A DNA stretch of 64,000 nt, taken from assembly GCA_030435675.1 (NCBI GenBank), contig CM059621.1, forward strand, positions 13,454,001-13,518,000. The letters run 5' to 3'. Origin of the DNA: Steinernema hermaphroditum (taxonomy: Eukaryota; Nematoda; Chromadorea; Rhabditida; Steinernematidae). Shown one piece after another: positions 1 to 15,801 of the stretch (within the stretch, counting starts at the first letter, position 1; the number at the start of each line of letters is the position of its first letter). The translations under genes and the position numbers were made by a program. The notes below the pieces were generated by a model. It had not been told where the DNA came from. It saw only the letters and a program-made list of their open reading frames with translations, and made no database searches.

Positions 1-3000
1 GTCGTGAAGGTCTTATCGATACGGCCGTCAAGACTGCCGAAACTGGTTACATCCAGCGTCGTCTTATCAAGGCTATGGAGAGTGTCATGGTCAATTATGA
101 CGGCACAGTTCGTAACTCTATTGGTCAGCTGGTGCAGCTGAGATACGGTGAAGATGGCCTGGACGGAATGTGGGTTGAGAGTCAGAACATGCCCACCATG
201 AAGCCCTCTAACGCGCTCTTCGTGCGTGACTTCAAACTCGATTTGAACGACGAGAAGATGATGAAGCGCTGCTACACCGAAGATACTGCACGCACGCTTC
301 AAGCCGACTCAGATGCGCATCGCATAGTTGAAGAAGAGTGGGACCAGCTCTCGAACGACCGAAAACTGCTGCGTGAAATCTTCCCGAAAGGTGACGCCAA
401 AGTCGTGCTGCCTTGCAACTTGACTCGACTGATCTGGAACGCACAGAAGATCTTCCATGTTGATGTCCGAAAGCCGAGTGATCTCAGCCCCGTTCGCGTT
501 GTCGAAGGCGTCAAAGAGCTGTGCAAGAAGCTGGTCATTGTGTCCGGCGAAGACAGAATTTCGAAGCAGGCTCAGTACAACGCCACTCTCTTGATGAACA
601 TCCTACTACGTTCAACGCTGTGTTCGAAGCAAATCGCTGAGAAATACAGGCTCGGCCCAGAATCGTTCGAATGGCTACTGGGAGAAATTGAAACCAGGTT
701 CAACCAAGCCATTGTTCAGCCCGGTGAAATGGTTGGCGCTCTCGCTGCCCAGAGTTTGGGAGAACCCGCCACACAGATGACGCTCAATACATTCCATTTT
801 GCTGGTGTGTCAGCCAAGAACGTAACTCTTGGTGTGCCTCGTCTCAAGGAGATTATCAACGTTTCCAAGCAGCCGAAGACGCCCTCTTTGACAGTTTTCC
901 TGACTGGACCTCCTGCCAAGTATGAATTAAGGAATTTATGCGGTTAATTTATGCTGCATTTTCAGGGACGCAGAGAAGTGCAAGGATGTGTTGTGCAAGT
1001 TAGAGCACACCACACTGCGCAAGGTTACCGCAAACACAGCGATCTACTACGATCCGGAACCATCGCGCACCGTGATCGAAGAGGACGATGAATGGGTGCA
1101 GATCTTCAACGAGATGTCAGAAGTGGACACCGAACGCTGCAGTCCTTGGCTGCTTCGTCTGGAGTTAGATCGTAAACGTATGACTGACAAGAAACTGACC
1201 ATGGAAGCAATCGCTGAGAAGATCCAACACGGTTTCGGGGATGACTTGAACGTCATCTACACTGATGACAACGCTGAGAAGCTTGTCTTCAGATTGCGCA
1301 TTGCAAACACCGACAAGGGAAGCAATGAGGTAGTTATATAATCGAAAAAACCAGCCTACATGTATTTTTTGTTTTGTAGGAAGAGCAAATTGACAAAATG
1401 GAAGACGACGTTTTCCTTCGATGCATTGAGGCTAACATGCTCAGTGATCTGACGCTCCAGGGAATTGAATCAATTTCGAAGGTTTACATGCACAAGCCGC
1501 AAACTGACGATAAGAAGAAGATCACGATCACCCCGGAAGGAAGTTTCAAGAGTCAGGCTGAATGGATCTTGGAGACTGACGGAACTGCGCTGATGAAGGT
1601 TCTGGCAGAGCGCTACGTGGATCCTGTCCGCACATCGTCCAACGACATCTGCGAAATCTTTGAAGTTCTTGGAATTGAAGCTGTGCGCAAAGCCATCGAG
1701 CGTGAAATGCATCAAGTCATTAGTTTCGACGGTTCTTATGTCAACTACCGTCACTTGGCGCTTCTCTGTGACGTGATGACAGCCAAGGGTCACTTGATGG
1801 CCATTACTCGCCATGGAATCAACAGACAGGAAGTCGGAGCTCTGATGAGATGCTCTTTCGAAGAAACGGTGGACATCTTGATGGAAGCTGCTGCTCACTC
1901 TGAAGTGGATCCAGTGAAAGGTAGCTACCGTTGTTACATGACCATCTTATGTATCTTCGTTTTTTAGGAGTTTCGGAGAATATCATGCTTGGTCAGCTTG
2001 CTCGCGCTGGAACTGGTGCCTTCGATCTGGTTCTCGATGCTGAGAAGTGTAAGCTCGGCATGGAGATTCAGTCCACGGCTGGAATGGGAGGTGGCGGACT
2101 CTTCGGAGGTTTTGGAGCCGCGTCGCCATCGAGCGGATCGATGAGCCCTGCCTCGACGCCCTGGAACTCCGGTGTCACTCCTTCTTATGGCGCAGCTTGG
2201 AGTCCTGCTGTTGGATCCGGAATGACCCCTGGCGCTGCAGGCTTCTCGCCTTCCGGCCACAGTGAGAGTGGCTTTTCGCCGGCGTACAGCGAAGCATGGA
2301 GTCCTGGTGGCGCTTCGCCCGCCAACTCTCTCGGAGGAATGTCTCCTGGTTTCGATGGTGGCATGAGCCCTGGTGGCTTCTTGGGAGGTGCGAGCAGCCC
2401 CACTTACTCACCCACGAGTCCGCTGTATTCGCCTACGTCTCCGAGTTACTCGCCGAACTACAGCCCTACGTCGCCGAGCTACTCGCCGTCTTCTCCGAGT
2501 TACTCACCCACCTCTCCAAGCTATTCTCCGACGTCGCCCAGTTACTCCCCTACGTCACCAAGCTACTCGCCGACGTCGCCGAGTTATTCTCCTACTTCGC
2601 CGTGTAAGAGATTCGAATCACTGTTACCAAGCTAATGTTTGTATTTTAGCGTACTCTCCTACTTCTCCCGGACAGTCTTCGCCGAGCTATTCACCATCGT
2701 CGCCTCGGTACTCGCCTACGTCTCCGAGCTACTCACCAACGTCGCCGAGTTACTCCCCCACGTCACCAACGTACTCCCCTACGTCGCCCGGATACTCGCC
2801 GTCGTCGCCACGCTATTCGCCTGCGTCGCCAAGCTATTCACCGACGTCTCCGGCGTACTCTCCATCGTCTCCTCAGTACTCGCCTTCGTCTCCGCAGTAC
2901 TCTCCTTCTTCGCCACAGTATTCGCCGTCATCGCCGCAGTACTCTCCAAGCTCGCCGATGGCACCAACTTCTCCGGCGGTAAGCATCGCAGCTTCAGGCT

Positions 3001-3171
3001 TCTTTGGCTTATATGGATGCTTTTCAGTATTCGCCGTCGTCGCCTCAATACTCCCCATCTTCCCCTCAGTACTCCCCGTCGTCCCCGCAGTACTCACCTT
3101 CGTCACCTCAGTACTCGCCGTCGTCTCCACAGTACTCCCCTTCGTCACCGCAATATTCTCCAAACAATTAG
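1..3171 (+). CDS. ama-1: RNA polymerase II largest subunit RPB1, C-terminal part with CTD (5' end outside window)
   Basis: Catalytic subunit of RNA polymerase II in the nucleus. Exons read by phase: 3-919, 966-1329, 1380-1920, 1968-2603, 2650-2978, 3028-3171 (stop TAG). The first in-window exon is open from base 3. Recognisable RPB1 stretches include [60 protein letters not shown] and [17 protein letters not shown] Gly/Ser-rich linker leads into a CTD with about 31 YSP-type heptads by my count: 10 in exon 4, 14 in exon 5, 7 in exon 6. Early heptads are mostly YSPTSPS; the last ones are almost all YSPSSPQ. The protein ends YSPNN. Introns are 46-50 nt. Overlapping long ORFs in other frames are shadows of the CTD repeat. 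Very confident in family; the symbol is given by homology. Confidence 0.97.
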
Positions 3172-3219
3172 TACGTGTATTTTACGGTGTTAACGTTGTG
3201 AACATGTTGCATTAGCAGA

Positions 3220-3225
3220 AATAAA
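3220..3225 (+). terminator. polyadenylation signal AATAAA of the RPB1 gene
   Basis: AATAAA lies 49 nt after the RPB1 stop codon, followed by a T/G-rich stretch. It is the expected position for a nematode cleavage and polyadenylation site. The following ~320 bases (3226-3542) hold no gene I can support. Confidence 0.6.
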
Positions 3226-3742
3226 GTTTATTTGTTCGTCTACATCGTTCTTTGTTGTTAGGTCCCTTCGAATTCCTAGTTCCGCCAGAAACAGAGGGTT
3301 ACGGTATGGAAAAGGTCGTGAACAATAGCCTTACGCCGTACAGTTACTGTAGCTCCTGTCTTCAAGACAGGACACAGGAGAACAATAGACGCCTTCGTAG
3401 CACAGACTAGACAGAAAACCCATTTGAGACAGTTACTGAATGGGAAAGCGGTCGATTCTTTTTCACTGACTGTCTGCGGAGTCGTGGATGCAAGACCGCA
3501 ACACCCACGGAGTCGACTTAACTAGTCTCCTTCGTGATTCTCGTCTTTATTTCGTCAAATCTTCGTACACAGCTTATATATAATTTATTCGATATCACAG
3601 GGGAAACAGCAAAAGAAGGAAAGCCGGCGGTTCTGTCATCGAACCAGAGATGAATCTACGATGGAAAGATTAGAAGTGAAGGGGAGGCAATGTATAATAC
3701 ACAAATCGGAGGGAATTCTCGTGTTCTGGCCCGTTTCTGCGT

Positions 3743-5288
3743 CTACTGGGAGCTGCCCTCGGCCTTGGGCACTTCCATGCCGTTGATCATGTCGTAGACG
3801 GACTGGCGGTTGCGGGAGATGTCCACGCGGTTGAGGATGCTGCTCAGCTGACGCTGGAACTCGTCGTCCTCCTGCTGCGTGGAGGCCATTCGCTGGAACA
3901 AGGGACATTAGGGCGATTCTCGGGGGCCGCGGATTAGAGGCGCTGTTTGCCGCCGGCATTACGGGTGCGCAAACAGAGGCCGGCTGGAAGCGGTAATCCG
4001 CGAAGGGCGAACCAACAGACCTCGTGGAAGCTCTGGCGCTTCTTCTCGCGTTCGCTCTTGTTGCGTTCGATCGTCTCCATCATCTTGTCGTGGTGCTTGC
4101 GGAGGCGGTCTTCCAGCTTTGTCATGTACTCGCTCAGATGGTCGAGCTGCGAGTCCAGCTTGCGGATTTCTGCAAAGGAATTGGGCATGAGGACAGGAAG
4201 ATGGCGATGGAGAGGGGAACTCAGGGATTACCACCAGTGGAGGAGTCCTTTTTATGCAAAATAGACACATATACAGCAGTTATAGTCTTCTGTCTTTGGA
4301 GACACCCTACGGAGGAAGGTCATTTTCAACCGGTCTACCACCGTGATCTTGCACTTTCCAAATCGTCAAATTATACTTTTATCACACCTTCTATAAAGGT
4401 TCAGTCGCCCAAATTTGAACCCTCATCGTACAACAAAAACGATGGAATTTTTCAGACTTCCTAGAATTTTACTATCTGCCACACACTACATATCAAAGAT
4501 TTTCCGTCTTCCAGAAAATCTACTTCCACAAAATCTGATCACCATTTGAACTGAACGTTCAGATAAAAAAACAACTTAATTAGTTTGTTCGCATGCATGT
4601 TCCACTCCAGTTACCCTCACACCCCCATTCTCTTTGCGATTCGATCTGCAGACGCGATATGAAATATCGTTCGATGGCTGCATTTAACACTTTCGAAACC
4701 AGTTTCCCGATTCGCGACTTTTGAAATCGATCCATTTGCGAGCGAACAAATAAAACGGTGAAATATTCGTTGTTCTCTTTGACAAGAAGTGACACCTTTG
4801 AGGTAGCTTTTGAAGAGGGATTGATTAAAAAAATCCAAGCTTTTATCGTAGTTCTCCCGAGAGTGGGATGGAAGTAAATTTATATCTATGGTATTTCCTT
4901 CATTTCGGCACTTCCAATGAATTTGAAAACCCTTCAAAAGCCTAAAAATAACCTTCTGAAAAAGCCGTCTCCCCGGGCTATTCAGGCCTTTGTGCCTGCA
5001 AAATCGAACTCATAGCAACGAGGAACTGATCGGCGATTAAAACCTTAATTCCTCGTCTTAAGAGACTCTCAAGCGTCGGATACCGTAATGGAGCAGGCAC
5101 TTACCCTCGTTTCCATCCTCGAGATCGGGAGGCAACTCGTGGAGCGCCTCCATGCCGCGCATGAGGGCGGTGGCGGCGGACTGCGAGCTGCCGGTGCCGT
5201 TGCCGTTGCTGGCCGCCAGAGGCGTCTTCTGGCGCATCCTGACCACCGGCGTCTCCTCGGGATTCGACGAATTCGACGACGCGTCCAT
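3743..5288 (-). CDS. Small coiled-coil protein, possibly bublin/UPF0184-like
   Basis: Three exons fit in phase: 5288-5105, 4169-4021, 3892-3743, giving 160 aa. The N-terminal 60 residues are Ser/Asn/Gly-rich and disordered-looking. From about residue 62 a charged helix with heptad spacing begins (EIRKLDSQLDHLSEYMTKLE) and runs to about residue 115, then a second helical stretch ends in YDMINGMEVPK. The LDxxLDHL...R...L pattern recalls the bublin/UPF0184 coiled-coil family (C. elegans bbln-1, intermediate-filament-associated), but this is recall of a short pattern, not an alignment. The start is the first ATG of the open exon. A minus-strand AATAAA lies near 3550. Coding status is well supported by splice phases; the family assignment is weak. 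Confidence 0.65.
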
Positions 5289-8200
5289 GCCGGCCTCTTC
5301 TTAAGAATCTGCACAAATCGGTGTTATGGCCATTGCAAAAAGCGATCTTCGCGCACGCCCAACACGCCTCGGGGCGTTTTCTCACGGGATTATCGCGCGA
5401 AGAGGAGGCGAAAGCGACGCCGCCGAACGGAACGACGATGACTAAAACTTTTTGGAGTTATTGTAATGGCCGCTACCGGAAAGAGCGTCGTCAACGTCGT
5501 CGTCGTGGGAGGGAGCGGACGGGGCGGGAGCGCTCTTTTCAGCCCTGCTGACTAATCGGGGGCCGAATGGAAACGACGACGATTCTCAAACAGAGGGGCT
5601 AAGGAACGACGCGACAGGTTTGCGATCGCCGCGGCGACGATAACGCCGCCCGCGGAGGCCGCCATGCACGGGCACATGTATGTATAATTGCGTCGAAGGC
5701 GCCACGGAGCGGCGACGGTTTAGCAGCCTGGAGCGGACGGAACGGGGATGGTACGCGTCGAACTCAGTCCGCCTGCGTTTATCAGAGAGGTCGGAGATCG
5801 GACTGACCGAACCGAAATTCGCACTTTTGGCGTCGTTTCGTCGTGGAACCGCTTGCATGAGTTTTTGTATAGTAGTATCGAGTTGTGATTTGAATAACAG
5901 TGAGGTAGCTGATTCATCTGTGAAGTGGTCATTGTTTTTAGTGTATTAAGCAGTTTTGCTATGATTGCAAGCGAACGATTATAGTTCGGTACAACCATTC
6001 AAGCAATGAAACTCCGTATATATGACAAATTTCTTAAAAACGAAACTTTTGTGCGAATTTTTGTGCTAACAGTGTTCTGGTAGAGTAACGTCCCCAACAA
6101 GTCTAGATCAATGTAAACGTATGTGCTAATCCTCTCACTTCAAAAGTGTTGTCACTTGAATTATCGATATGAAGTACAGTCTTAGAACTTCTTGGTACAG
6201 TGAGCAGAGAAGGGCAAACGTCGTTCGCTGTGCCAATACATTTACTGAGATGTCTCCCGTCTCCAACATTTTGTCACCTTACGTAATAACAGTCATTTGC
6301 AAAAATAAAGGAATCGGCAAAAAATTCGTCGATTTAAAGAAGGACAAATATTATTCGTTAGACCACTATCAGCTGTCATAATTTGGAAAAATTGTAAACA
6401 TCTGTTAGATCAAAGTATTGTGCTGGTTATGTTTGTTGATCAAGGCGGTATCAAGGTGCGTTCTCCAAACGGATGTGCATTACTCAGAATCCAGAAAAGA
6501 AAGACTAACTAAAAACCAACACATAGCTTTGCTGAGGAAGTGAATGTCAGGAAACAACAAGACAAGGAACGTCGAAGATACTGAGGTTTCATTTGTATCA
6601 CTGGCGATCGGTCGAGGATATTGAGGGTCCTCTGGAAACCATTGTGCCACCAACGACGGCCAAGAACGACCGCTCACTTAACGCATATGTCGGTGGCGTT
6701 CGCTCCTGCAGATTTCATTTTGTGTCGGTAGCGATCGGTCGGGTGAGTGAGCGGTCGTTCTTGTCCGTCGTTTCTAGAACACCGCAGTTCCAACGTCTTG
6801 TCAAGAAGGAATGCTGACCTGATTTTTTTAAAGATCGACAGAAGGCAACAAATTTTTTTTATAGAAGAAGCGTTGGTTGCAATAAGTTCAAAATACAAAA
6901 GAGGTTGAAAGTAGTTGCTAATGAAGATCTGTACAAGACGAGACTTGCACAGCCTCGATCACGAAATTCTTTCCATAACCCATAAACCTCCATAAACTAT
7001 GGAATGCAATTGCATGACACATCGTTCGGAAAAGTGCGACTCCCAATTAGCGAAGGTGTGTCCGTCGTTAATCATCTAAACAAACGATGACTCGTCTCAC
7101 CCCGTAGGAACATTCCCGCACGCCGCAGAACCGGAAAAGCCAACTAAATTGACTCCAATCAACTCTGATAAGAATTAATTCGGCAATCGAGTTACTCGTC
7201 TTCCCAGCCCGCTTTTTGAGCCTCCTCCACTTTCCGGTTCCCGCAGGGAATTGCTCGTCGAAAAACCGTGGAACAAATAGCCTAACCAGGGGACGTAAAC
7301 AGGTTGACCGTCGGGAACGGTGTCAAGGCCGAAGACGACGAAAATTAAGAAGTCAACAGATAAATGTCGAGATTTTTCGCATCGCTTCGTTACGGGAAGT
7401 GAGTCAGAGAAGTGACTAATTGAGCGACCTTTTTTGATTGATCGGACGACTTCCCTGAGGGCACCGAACCGAAATACAGAATCGCGGCGGGAACCGGTCG
7501 AAACGGTGAGTAAAACAAAAAGAGGACAGACTGGTCCCGACGGGAATCAGTCGAAAAAAAAAGAGATTAAATGAGGTTTAGCGCCATCGATCGGCGCCTT
7601 CGACAGAATACAGTCGACTGAGAAGGAAACATAAAAAGTGTTTGTTGACAGAGGAAAGGGGAGACACAAAAGGAAACGGACTGTTTGTTTAGGCATGCAT
7701 GTAAGTGGTGTTGATGGAAAGGATTGGGTGGTGGTAGAGTGTACTTGAGGAGTGCTCCCTTGAGGGGCGTTTTTGGCGAAATTAGGGCAGTTGAGTGGGA
7801 GTGAAAAGAAGGTGAATCAGGGCTAACAGGGAAGTGGGCTTGAGAGGTGAATGGTCTGTGGAAAAGGGTATTTTTCCATGTGAATAATGCGGATTTAACT
7901 TACAAAATAAATCTGATGAACGACTCATATTATAGAAGACTGTCCTCAATTAAGAGAGAATCATTCCAGTTTTATGTTTTTGTTGGAATGTCCTTTCCTT
8001 TCTCGTATGTTGGCTGTTGTCGATGACGATAGAGATCTCCATATTTGACAATACGCCATGAATCCCCTGTTTACATAGCGGTTGTTTATGTGCAGACCGC
8101 AAAGAACCATATCATTCATGGACCATGCCTATCCTGACCATTGACTGCACAGTGAAAGCTATGCAACTTCAAACGTAGATTTCGAATTCACTGGTCGGAA

Positions 8201-9374
8201 GACACTTAAGAATTCAAAGGTGCTGACTTAAGCGATAAGTACTAAGGAGCTTTAATCATCGATCTTGTGATCCTAAAAAAGTGATCGCTGCTGATCACAT
8301 GTTCCGGCTCCATGCTCATGTATGTGTGAACTGCCCGTTTTATAAGGCTTTTCAACAGAGCTCACGATCCTCCATTCTTAGTCAGGAATTTATGAGATGA
8401 ATCACCTCAACGGTCGTATGTCATTAAATCTAAGATGGTCATCATGGTCACCGTGAATCACCTCTGGAACAAGACAGAAGAGGCTCACAGTGATGTCACA
8501 AAAACGATATGAAAAATCTAATCTCTTTTCCGATTAAATCGACCATCTTCATCTTCATTTTACAATCGTACAGAAAAACTGAAACATGAATAGCTCATTC
8601 AGTACATGAAGAGAGTTGCGAAAATTGAAGTTTCGGCCGCCAAAACCCAAAAATCAATAGGTCTCTCGCAGCACAACCTGTTATCTCCGGAAAATTGTAG
8701 CGTTCCTACCGTAAATTGCCAAAATTGTCAAAATAATTGCGGTGTCCACGAGGAGAGAGGACAAACAAAGAGGGCTTCCACGACACAAACAGGGACCGCG
8801 CTCTGCTTCGGCCTGCCCGACTCCGCATCGTGTTCACAATCGGATTACCACGCGCCGATTCGAATAATCGTCCGACGACAGTGGAGATTAGAATCCGCAG
8901 CGAATCTGAAGAGAATCACGAGCGGAGAGGAAGGCCTTCTTGAACGACAGGGCCACGTGAGGACGGGAATTTGCGAAGATCGATATGGGCAAGAGACGTG
9001 GAGGGAGAGTGGGTCGGGTAACCTTGGGGCGATGGGCGGTGACCTTGTTGGTGACCGTTCGCCTTTTTGTTTGCCAATTTGATGGATTAATTGGATCGAA
9101 TTGAAAATGAATCGGCACCTAAAAGCGATCGTTCTGTAGACGATACTTTTGCGACGAAATGGATTGTTGGAATGGGTGGATTCGGTTTTGAAAATGACAG
9201 TAGGTGGCCTTTTAATTGGGTCCATGGTATTTATAAGGCATCTGGGAACAAAGCAAAAGCAAATCTGAAGTATATGATCATGGTGTGACTCCAACTACGT
9301 GTCAGTGATGTGAGTGGAGGATCAATGGATGAATGGATCTAGAGGTTCTATGGAGGCTATCTAATGGCATGCTT
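5289..9374. other. About 4.1 kb without a supported gene
   Basis: This gap lies between the 5' end of the coiled-coil gene and the 3' end of the next minus-strand genes. It contains only short ORFs with arginine- or serine-rich, unconserved-looking translations. 5320-5860 is GC-rich and presumably promoter/5'UTR of the coiled-coil gene. An inverted repeat sits at 6652-6772. An ORF at 8606-9082 (+) has no recognisable features. I see no RNA gene. Confidence 0.5.
6652..6772. repeat. 28-bp inverted repeat with 65-bp spacer
   Basis: Bases 6652-6679 (starting AACGACGGCCAAGAACGACC) pair with 6745-6772; about 26 of 28 positions match. The spacer is not obviously coding. It could be a short hairpin element, the termini of a small transposon relic, or a structured RNA; nothing distinguishes these. 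Confidence 0.5.
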
Positions 9375-9571
9375 GGTGACTCACCAGCATTTAGCCGTTC
9401 CGGTACATTTCAGCACGATCGATGTGTGGCACTTGGGAGCTTCCCTATTTTGAGACCTATGGTAAACGTTGGTCCAGTAATTATGACCTGGAACGTCACA
9501 GAATGCATGACCAGAATCCATGTGCATACTGAAGAAGGTCATCATCTCAGATTCTCCGAATGGAACTCGAC
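9375..9571 (-). other. Possible exon of an unidentified Cys-rich protein
   Basis: The stretch is open on the minus strand and flanked by a good acceptor (TTGTTTTGTCAG, 9572 side) and a strong donor (CTG|GTGAGT, 9375 side). The translation has spaced cysteines (e.g. DSGHAFCDVPGHNYW, LKCTGTAKC). I could not connect it in phase to neighbouring exons, so it may be an orphan exon, part of a short gene, or chance. Confidence 0.25.
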
Positions 9572-9710
9572 ACTGACAAAACAACTACACAAAAGGCTCA
9601 TTCATCTATTAGTGTTTTTAGTAGCTTCTTTATTTCTTTCACGTGACACATAATGTTGAGCACCTGCTTCGTTCCGCTGCTATCCGCACTAGTTCCAAAT
9701 AGTTGCTTCA

Positions 9711-11739
9711 TCACTTGATCCAAGCGTTCATGATGCTGATCTGCGGTTTGGACGCCTTCTTCACGCGCGTCTTCTCCTTTTTGTGGTAGTTGTAGGCCAT
9801 CAGAACGGAGAGGAGCGCCAAGACGAGAAGGAATCCGCCAATCAGGGCGGCACCGATATCTGAAAGGGAACGTTTCTGTCAGGCGATGGACAATCGAGAG
9901 GCCCACTTCGTTCTATCCAGAGCTGGGTTCTGTAGTGGTTGGCTGTTCTGTAAATGCATCGAGAATAAGAAGCGTCTAAGACAAGGCATCCACCTCGTTT
10001 GGGTCAGTTTCTCATGCTGCGAAAGAGGAGGACATGGCTTGAAGTGGTCCATAACGTTTTTCGCTTCGAAAACTTGGACTTTTCCGACGAAATCTCCGAC
10101 GTTCGACACTCGATGGGACTGCAATCGATGAGATGGGAAGGTGCCTATGGAGCAGGGGCCTACGCTGATCAAATCTTGTGGTTTGAAGGAGGTCCTGTTG
10201 TCGCCATCCATAGTCAGTTGGATGATCCTGAGTTGGATCGCCTTCTTCTCCAGGCGAGCCTGCAGTTCCTTGTCTTCCACTTTGTCATCTGAAGTGCGCA
10301 ATTTCTCGATTTTCCAAGGCCGACCCCTCACCTTCGGCGTTCTTTTGGAAATCGGTGATCACGAGGATGTAACTCCCCCTCTGAGAGGTGGACGGGTTCA
10401 AGTAGTCAATGGCCGTGGACACAGCCTCGTGAAAGATCGTCACGCGTTCCTCGGGATCGTACTGTGAACCTTCTCGAACCTACTCTGAGATAAGACTCTT
10501 CAGAAGGCACGTGTCTACCTGAGAAGGCAACTGCAACTTCATGGTGTAGTCACTCGCGTTGACTATTGTGAGGTTTTTCGTGAAAAACTGAATGGAGATG
10601 TCCCCGTTGAACCACTTGCAGTCCTCCATCGCTCTCCGGAGCAGCGATCGGGAGAATTTGAACTGGCGGAAGCCGCGTTTCAGAAGAAGAATCACCATCA
10701 CGTCCCATTTCTCACATTTTCTCACTAAAACGAATAATGGCTGAGAAGGCTTGTCAACAATTTCACAAAGGCTCGAGCGAGCTGGTATTGGGAAAATTCA
10801 GAACTTTCGGAACTAATCCGGCGAGCTTCAAAGCATAATTTACTTCACCAACGCACTCCAAAGTACGCCAGAGAGATCGGTTATTTTTTGGTGTTTGTGG
10901 ATCGGCGTCAGGCCTGTCAAATCTAAGTAGTAACTGTAAAAAATGATTTGTGAAAATATTACGCGCATTTAAATTTTTCAGCGATTGAGACTTGATTGAC
11001 TCCGGAAAATTAATCTGGTTGCTGCCAAATTGGTTTTCGAAACTTCAACACAAGCGAGACAATTGAGGCTTATTCTATGGTACGGATAAAGTGGTGCATT
11101 TATAAAGCCATAGCATAGCTTGAATCGTCTGCGAATCACTATGTCGTAAGCGTGGTATAAGTACACAAGAGGGAATTACAATCCAAAGTACGTCTCTTCT
11201 ACAGAGTTATACCTGCAAAAGTTGGTCATTGATGTCTGTACATTTGTGCACTTTTCAGTTACTAAGCGCTGCTAGGGAATCGAAAAGAACAAATACGAAA
11301 CAATGTTTCACAGAAAACAAGCTGGACAAGGAGTCAAGTGCACACATCAGCAATTCTCGCCACAACATGTTATCAACCTCTTTTTAAGCATTTTAGAGAA
11401 TTTCCATCAGTTTGGTCTTAAGAAGCTCCATTTTCTCCGAAATTTGGGTAGTTTTTATCGTTGTTTTGTAACCTACAGAATAAGATATCCTATTATGTCT
11501 TCGCTGTCATCACTCCACCTCGAAGACCTTTTACAGAGGAATTACATAAACAAGCGGAGACAAATCTACATCCACCAGATGCCTCCATCTGGTAACCTAC
11601 TTCTGCAGATCTCCTCCGTCCGATTCCGTTCCTCCTCCGCTCCACTGGCGCCTTCGGGAAGTGGAGACGTCCCGACGCCGACGAAGAAGATGACCAGGAG
11701 AACACAAGGAACAGCCACCGCCGCCACTCGAGGACCCAT
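9711..11739 (-). CDS. Single-pass membrane receptor-like protein with VWA-like ectodomain, no kinase
   Basis: The signal-peptide exon starts at ATG 11739 (MGPRVAAVAVPCVLLVIFF...) and ends near 11607. In-phase downstream exons are 10922-10805, 10740-10519, 10479-10332, 10288-9994, 9947-9907, 9859-9711 (TGA). Exons between 10923 and 11606 are unresolved. The ectodomain has alternating hydrophobic strands (WDVMVILLLKRGF; RGSYILVITDFQ; IQLRIIQLTMDG) and a closing helix (GDFVGKVQVFEAKNVMDHF), the layout of a von Willebrand A-type Rossmann fold. No DxSxS metal site is visible. A TM helix (IGAALIGGFLLVLALLSVLM) is followed by a ~28-residue basic tail. It resembles the ectodomain of the receptor kinase at 13063-15801 on the same strand. 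AATAAA lies at about 9630 on the minus strand. Fold assignment is inference. Confidence 0.6.
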
Positions 11740-11917
11740 TTCGACTCCGAAAACACACCGACGCAGCGATCGGAATAAAAACATCCCAGCGGCCCGCTTG
11801 GCGCTCCTCGTTTGCATAATCCCGAAACGGACTCGTATCTGCGATGCAACTCGCGTCCGAGTGACGTGGGGTGACTAACACATCACCAAAAATACAGTTT
11901 ATTTGGTCATCACAAGG

Positions 11918-12570
11918 TCAGAATCGGCGTTTAGTGATGTTTCCCAGCTTCTCGAAGCAATTCTCAACGGAGTGGCAGGCGTTACAGTAGTGCTGGTCGC
12001 AGCAGCAGTTGAAGACGTCCTGTTGCACCTGGAAAATGGTGTTTACATCAGGTGATTCTGTTTGTTATGAATCGGAGTGCAGAAGTCCCCAGGGGATGGG
12101 GCGTTGGGTGACCGGGCAAACTTCCCAGCAACAACTGACTAAGCTGATGGTGACACTACTCTTATGCATTGGAAAGATTAACACCTGCACGAGACCGGTA
12201 ACTCAGATCTGAATTCTTAAGGACATCGGCTTTTTTCACTTATGCCTCAGCGATACCCAGGTACACCCCTTCGCTCCACCAATAGAGAACCACTTACCAC
12301 GCCATCGACCTTTAAATTACAGCATCCATTCTGGTTGACGGTTTCGTGCTCGCAGAATCCGTGCCAATCACAGGCGGACGAGATGAAGTCGCCTCCTCCC
12401 TAATTTTACCCGATTTCAACGACCTCAAACCCAGCAGATACCGAAACACGACAGAAAGCTGTCGGACAGTTCTGATACAAGCCGGTGACACTGTTCAAGC
12501 AGAATATGGCGAGGACTCCGGGCGCCACAAGTAGAAGAAGGACGATTAGAAGTTTTGGGCCAACGGTCAT
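11918..12570 (-). CDS. Small secreted Cys-rich protein, Ly6/ET-module type
   Basis: Three exons in phase: 12570-12442, 12399-12298, 12028-11918 (TGA), 113 aa. The signal peptide is clear (PKLLIVLLLLVAPGVLA). The mature part has about 15 cysteines and the C-terminal signature CCCDQHYCN, which matches the CC...D.CN ending of the three-finger (Ly6/uPAR/activin-receptor-like) fold and of the nematode ET module. There is no TM helix; the C-terminus is KRRF. It lies between two minus-strand genes with similar VWA-like ectodomains, so it could be an extracellular partner, but that is speculation from position alone. Confidence 0.65.
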
Positions 12571-13062
12571 GGAGAGACAATCGGGGAAGTGATGGACTGA
12601 CCCGATCTGAGGGAGAAGCGAGAAAACACCTGAGCGATCATGTGCCAGAGGGCCTATACTTTGTTTTGCCACTTTTTGAGGGAGTTGATTGATGAACGGA
12701 TGGGTCGAGCGCTGCGCTTCAAAGCCAATCGGGCGATCGATTGTCATTAGCGAGGGAGTGAATGTTGCAGAAACGTGGGATATCGGAAGTTTATACGGTA
12801 ATTCGCGGGCGAGGGAGCTGATCAAATAGACACATCTTCTTTTCGGGTTCTAAGTCTTCATTAGTGGAGGGAGTCTGACAAGGGATCCTTCCGAAGTATC
12901 CGCCTCAGATCGAGCTGAGAATTGACTCTTTTGCTGGCTTTATATTAAAAGTTCGAGGTTACTGAAATTTCTATGCACCTTGTATATATATCCTTACTAA
13001 ATAAGTATCACAGGTTCAGTCAGAAGACATCTTTGGTTTACAAACATGGCAAGACAAATGAC

Positions 13063-15801
<2,739 letters not shown>

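Noticed and set aside
2296..3215. Long ORFs in alternative frames across the RPB1 CTD (leucine/valine-rich or arginine-rich)
   Set aside because: They are frame shadows of the heptad repeat; the YSPTSPS frame continues in phase across three introns.
8606..9082. 158-codon plus-strand ORF
   Set aside because: No splice context, no domain, biased composition, and the overlapping minus-strand ORF is equally unconvincing.
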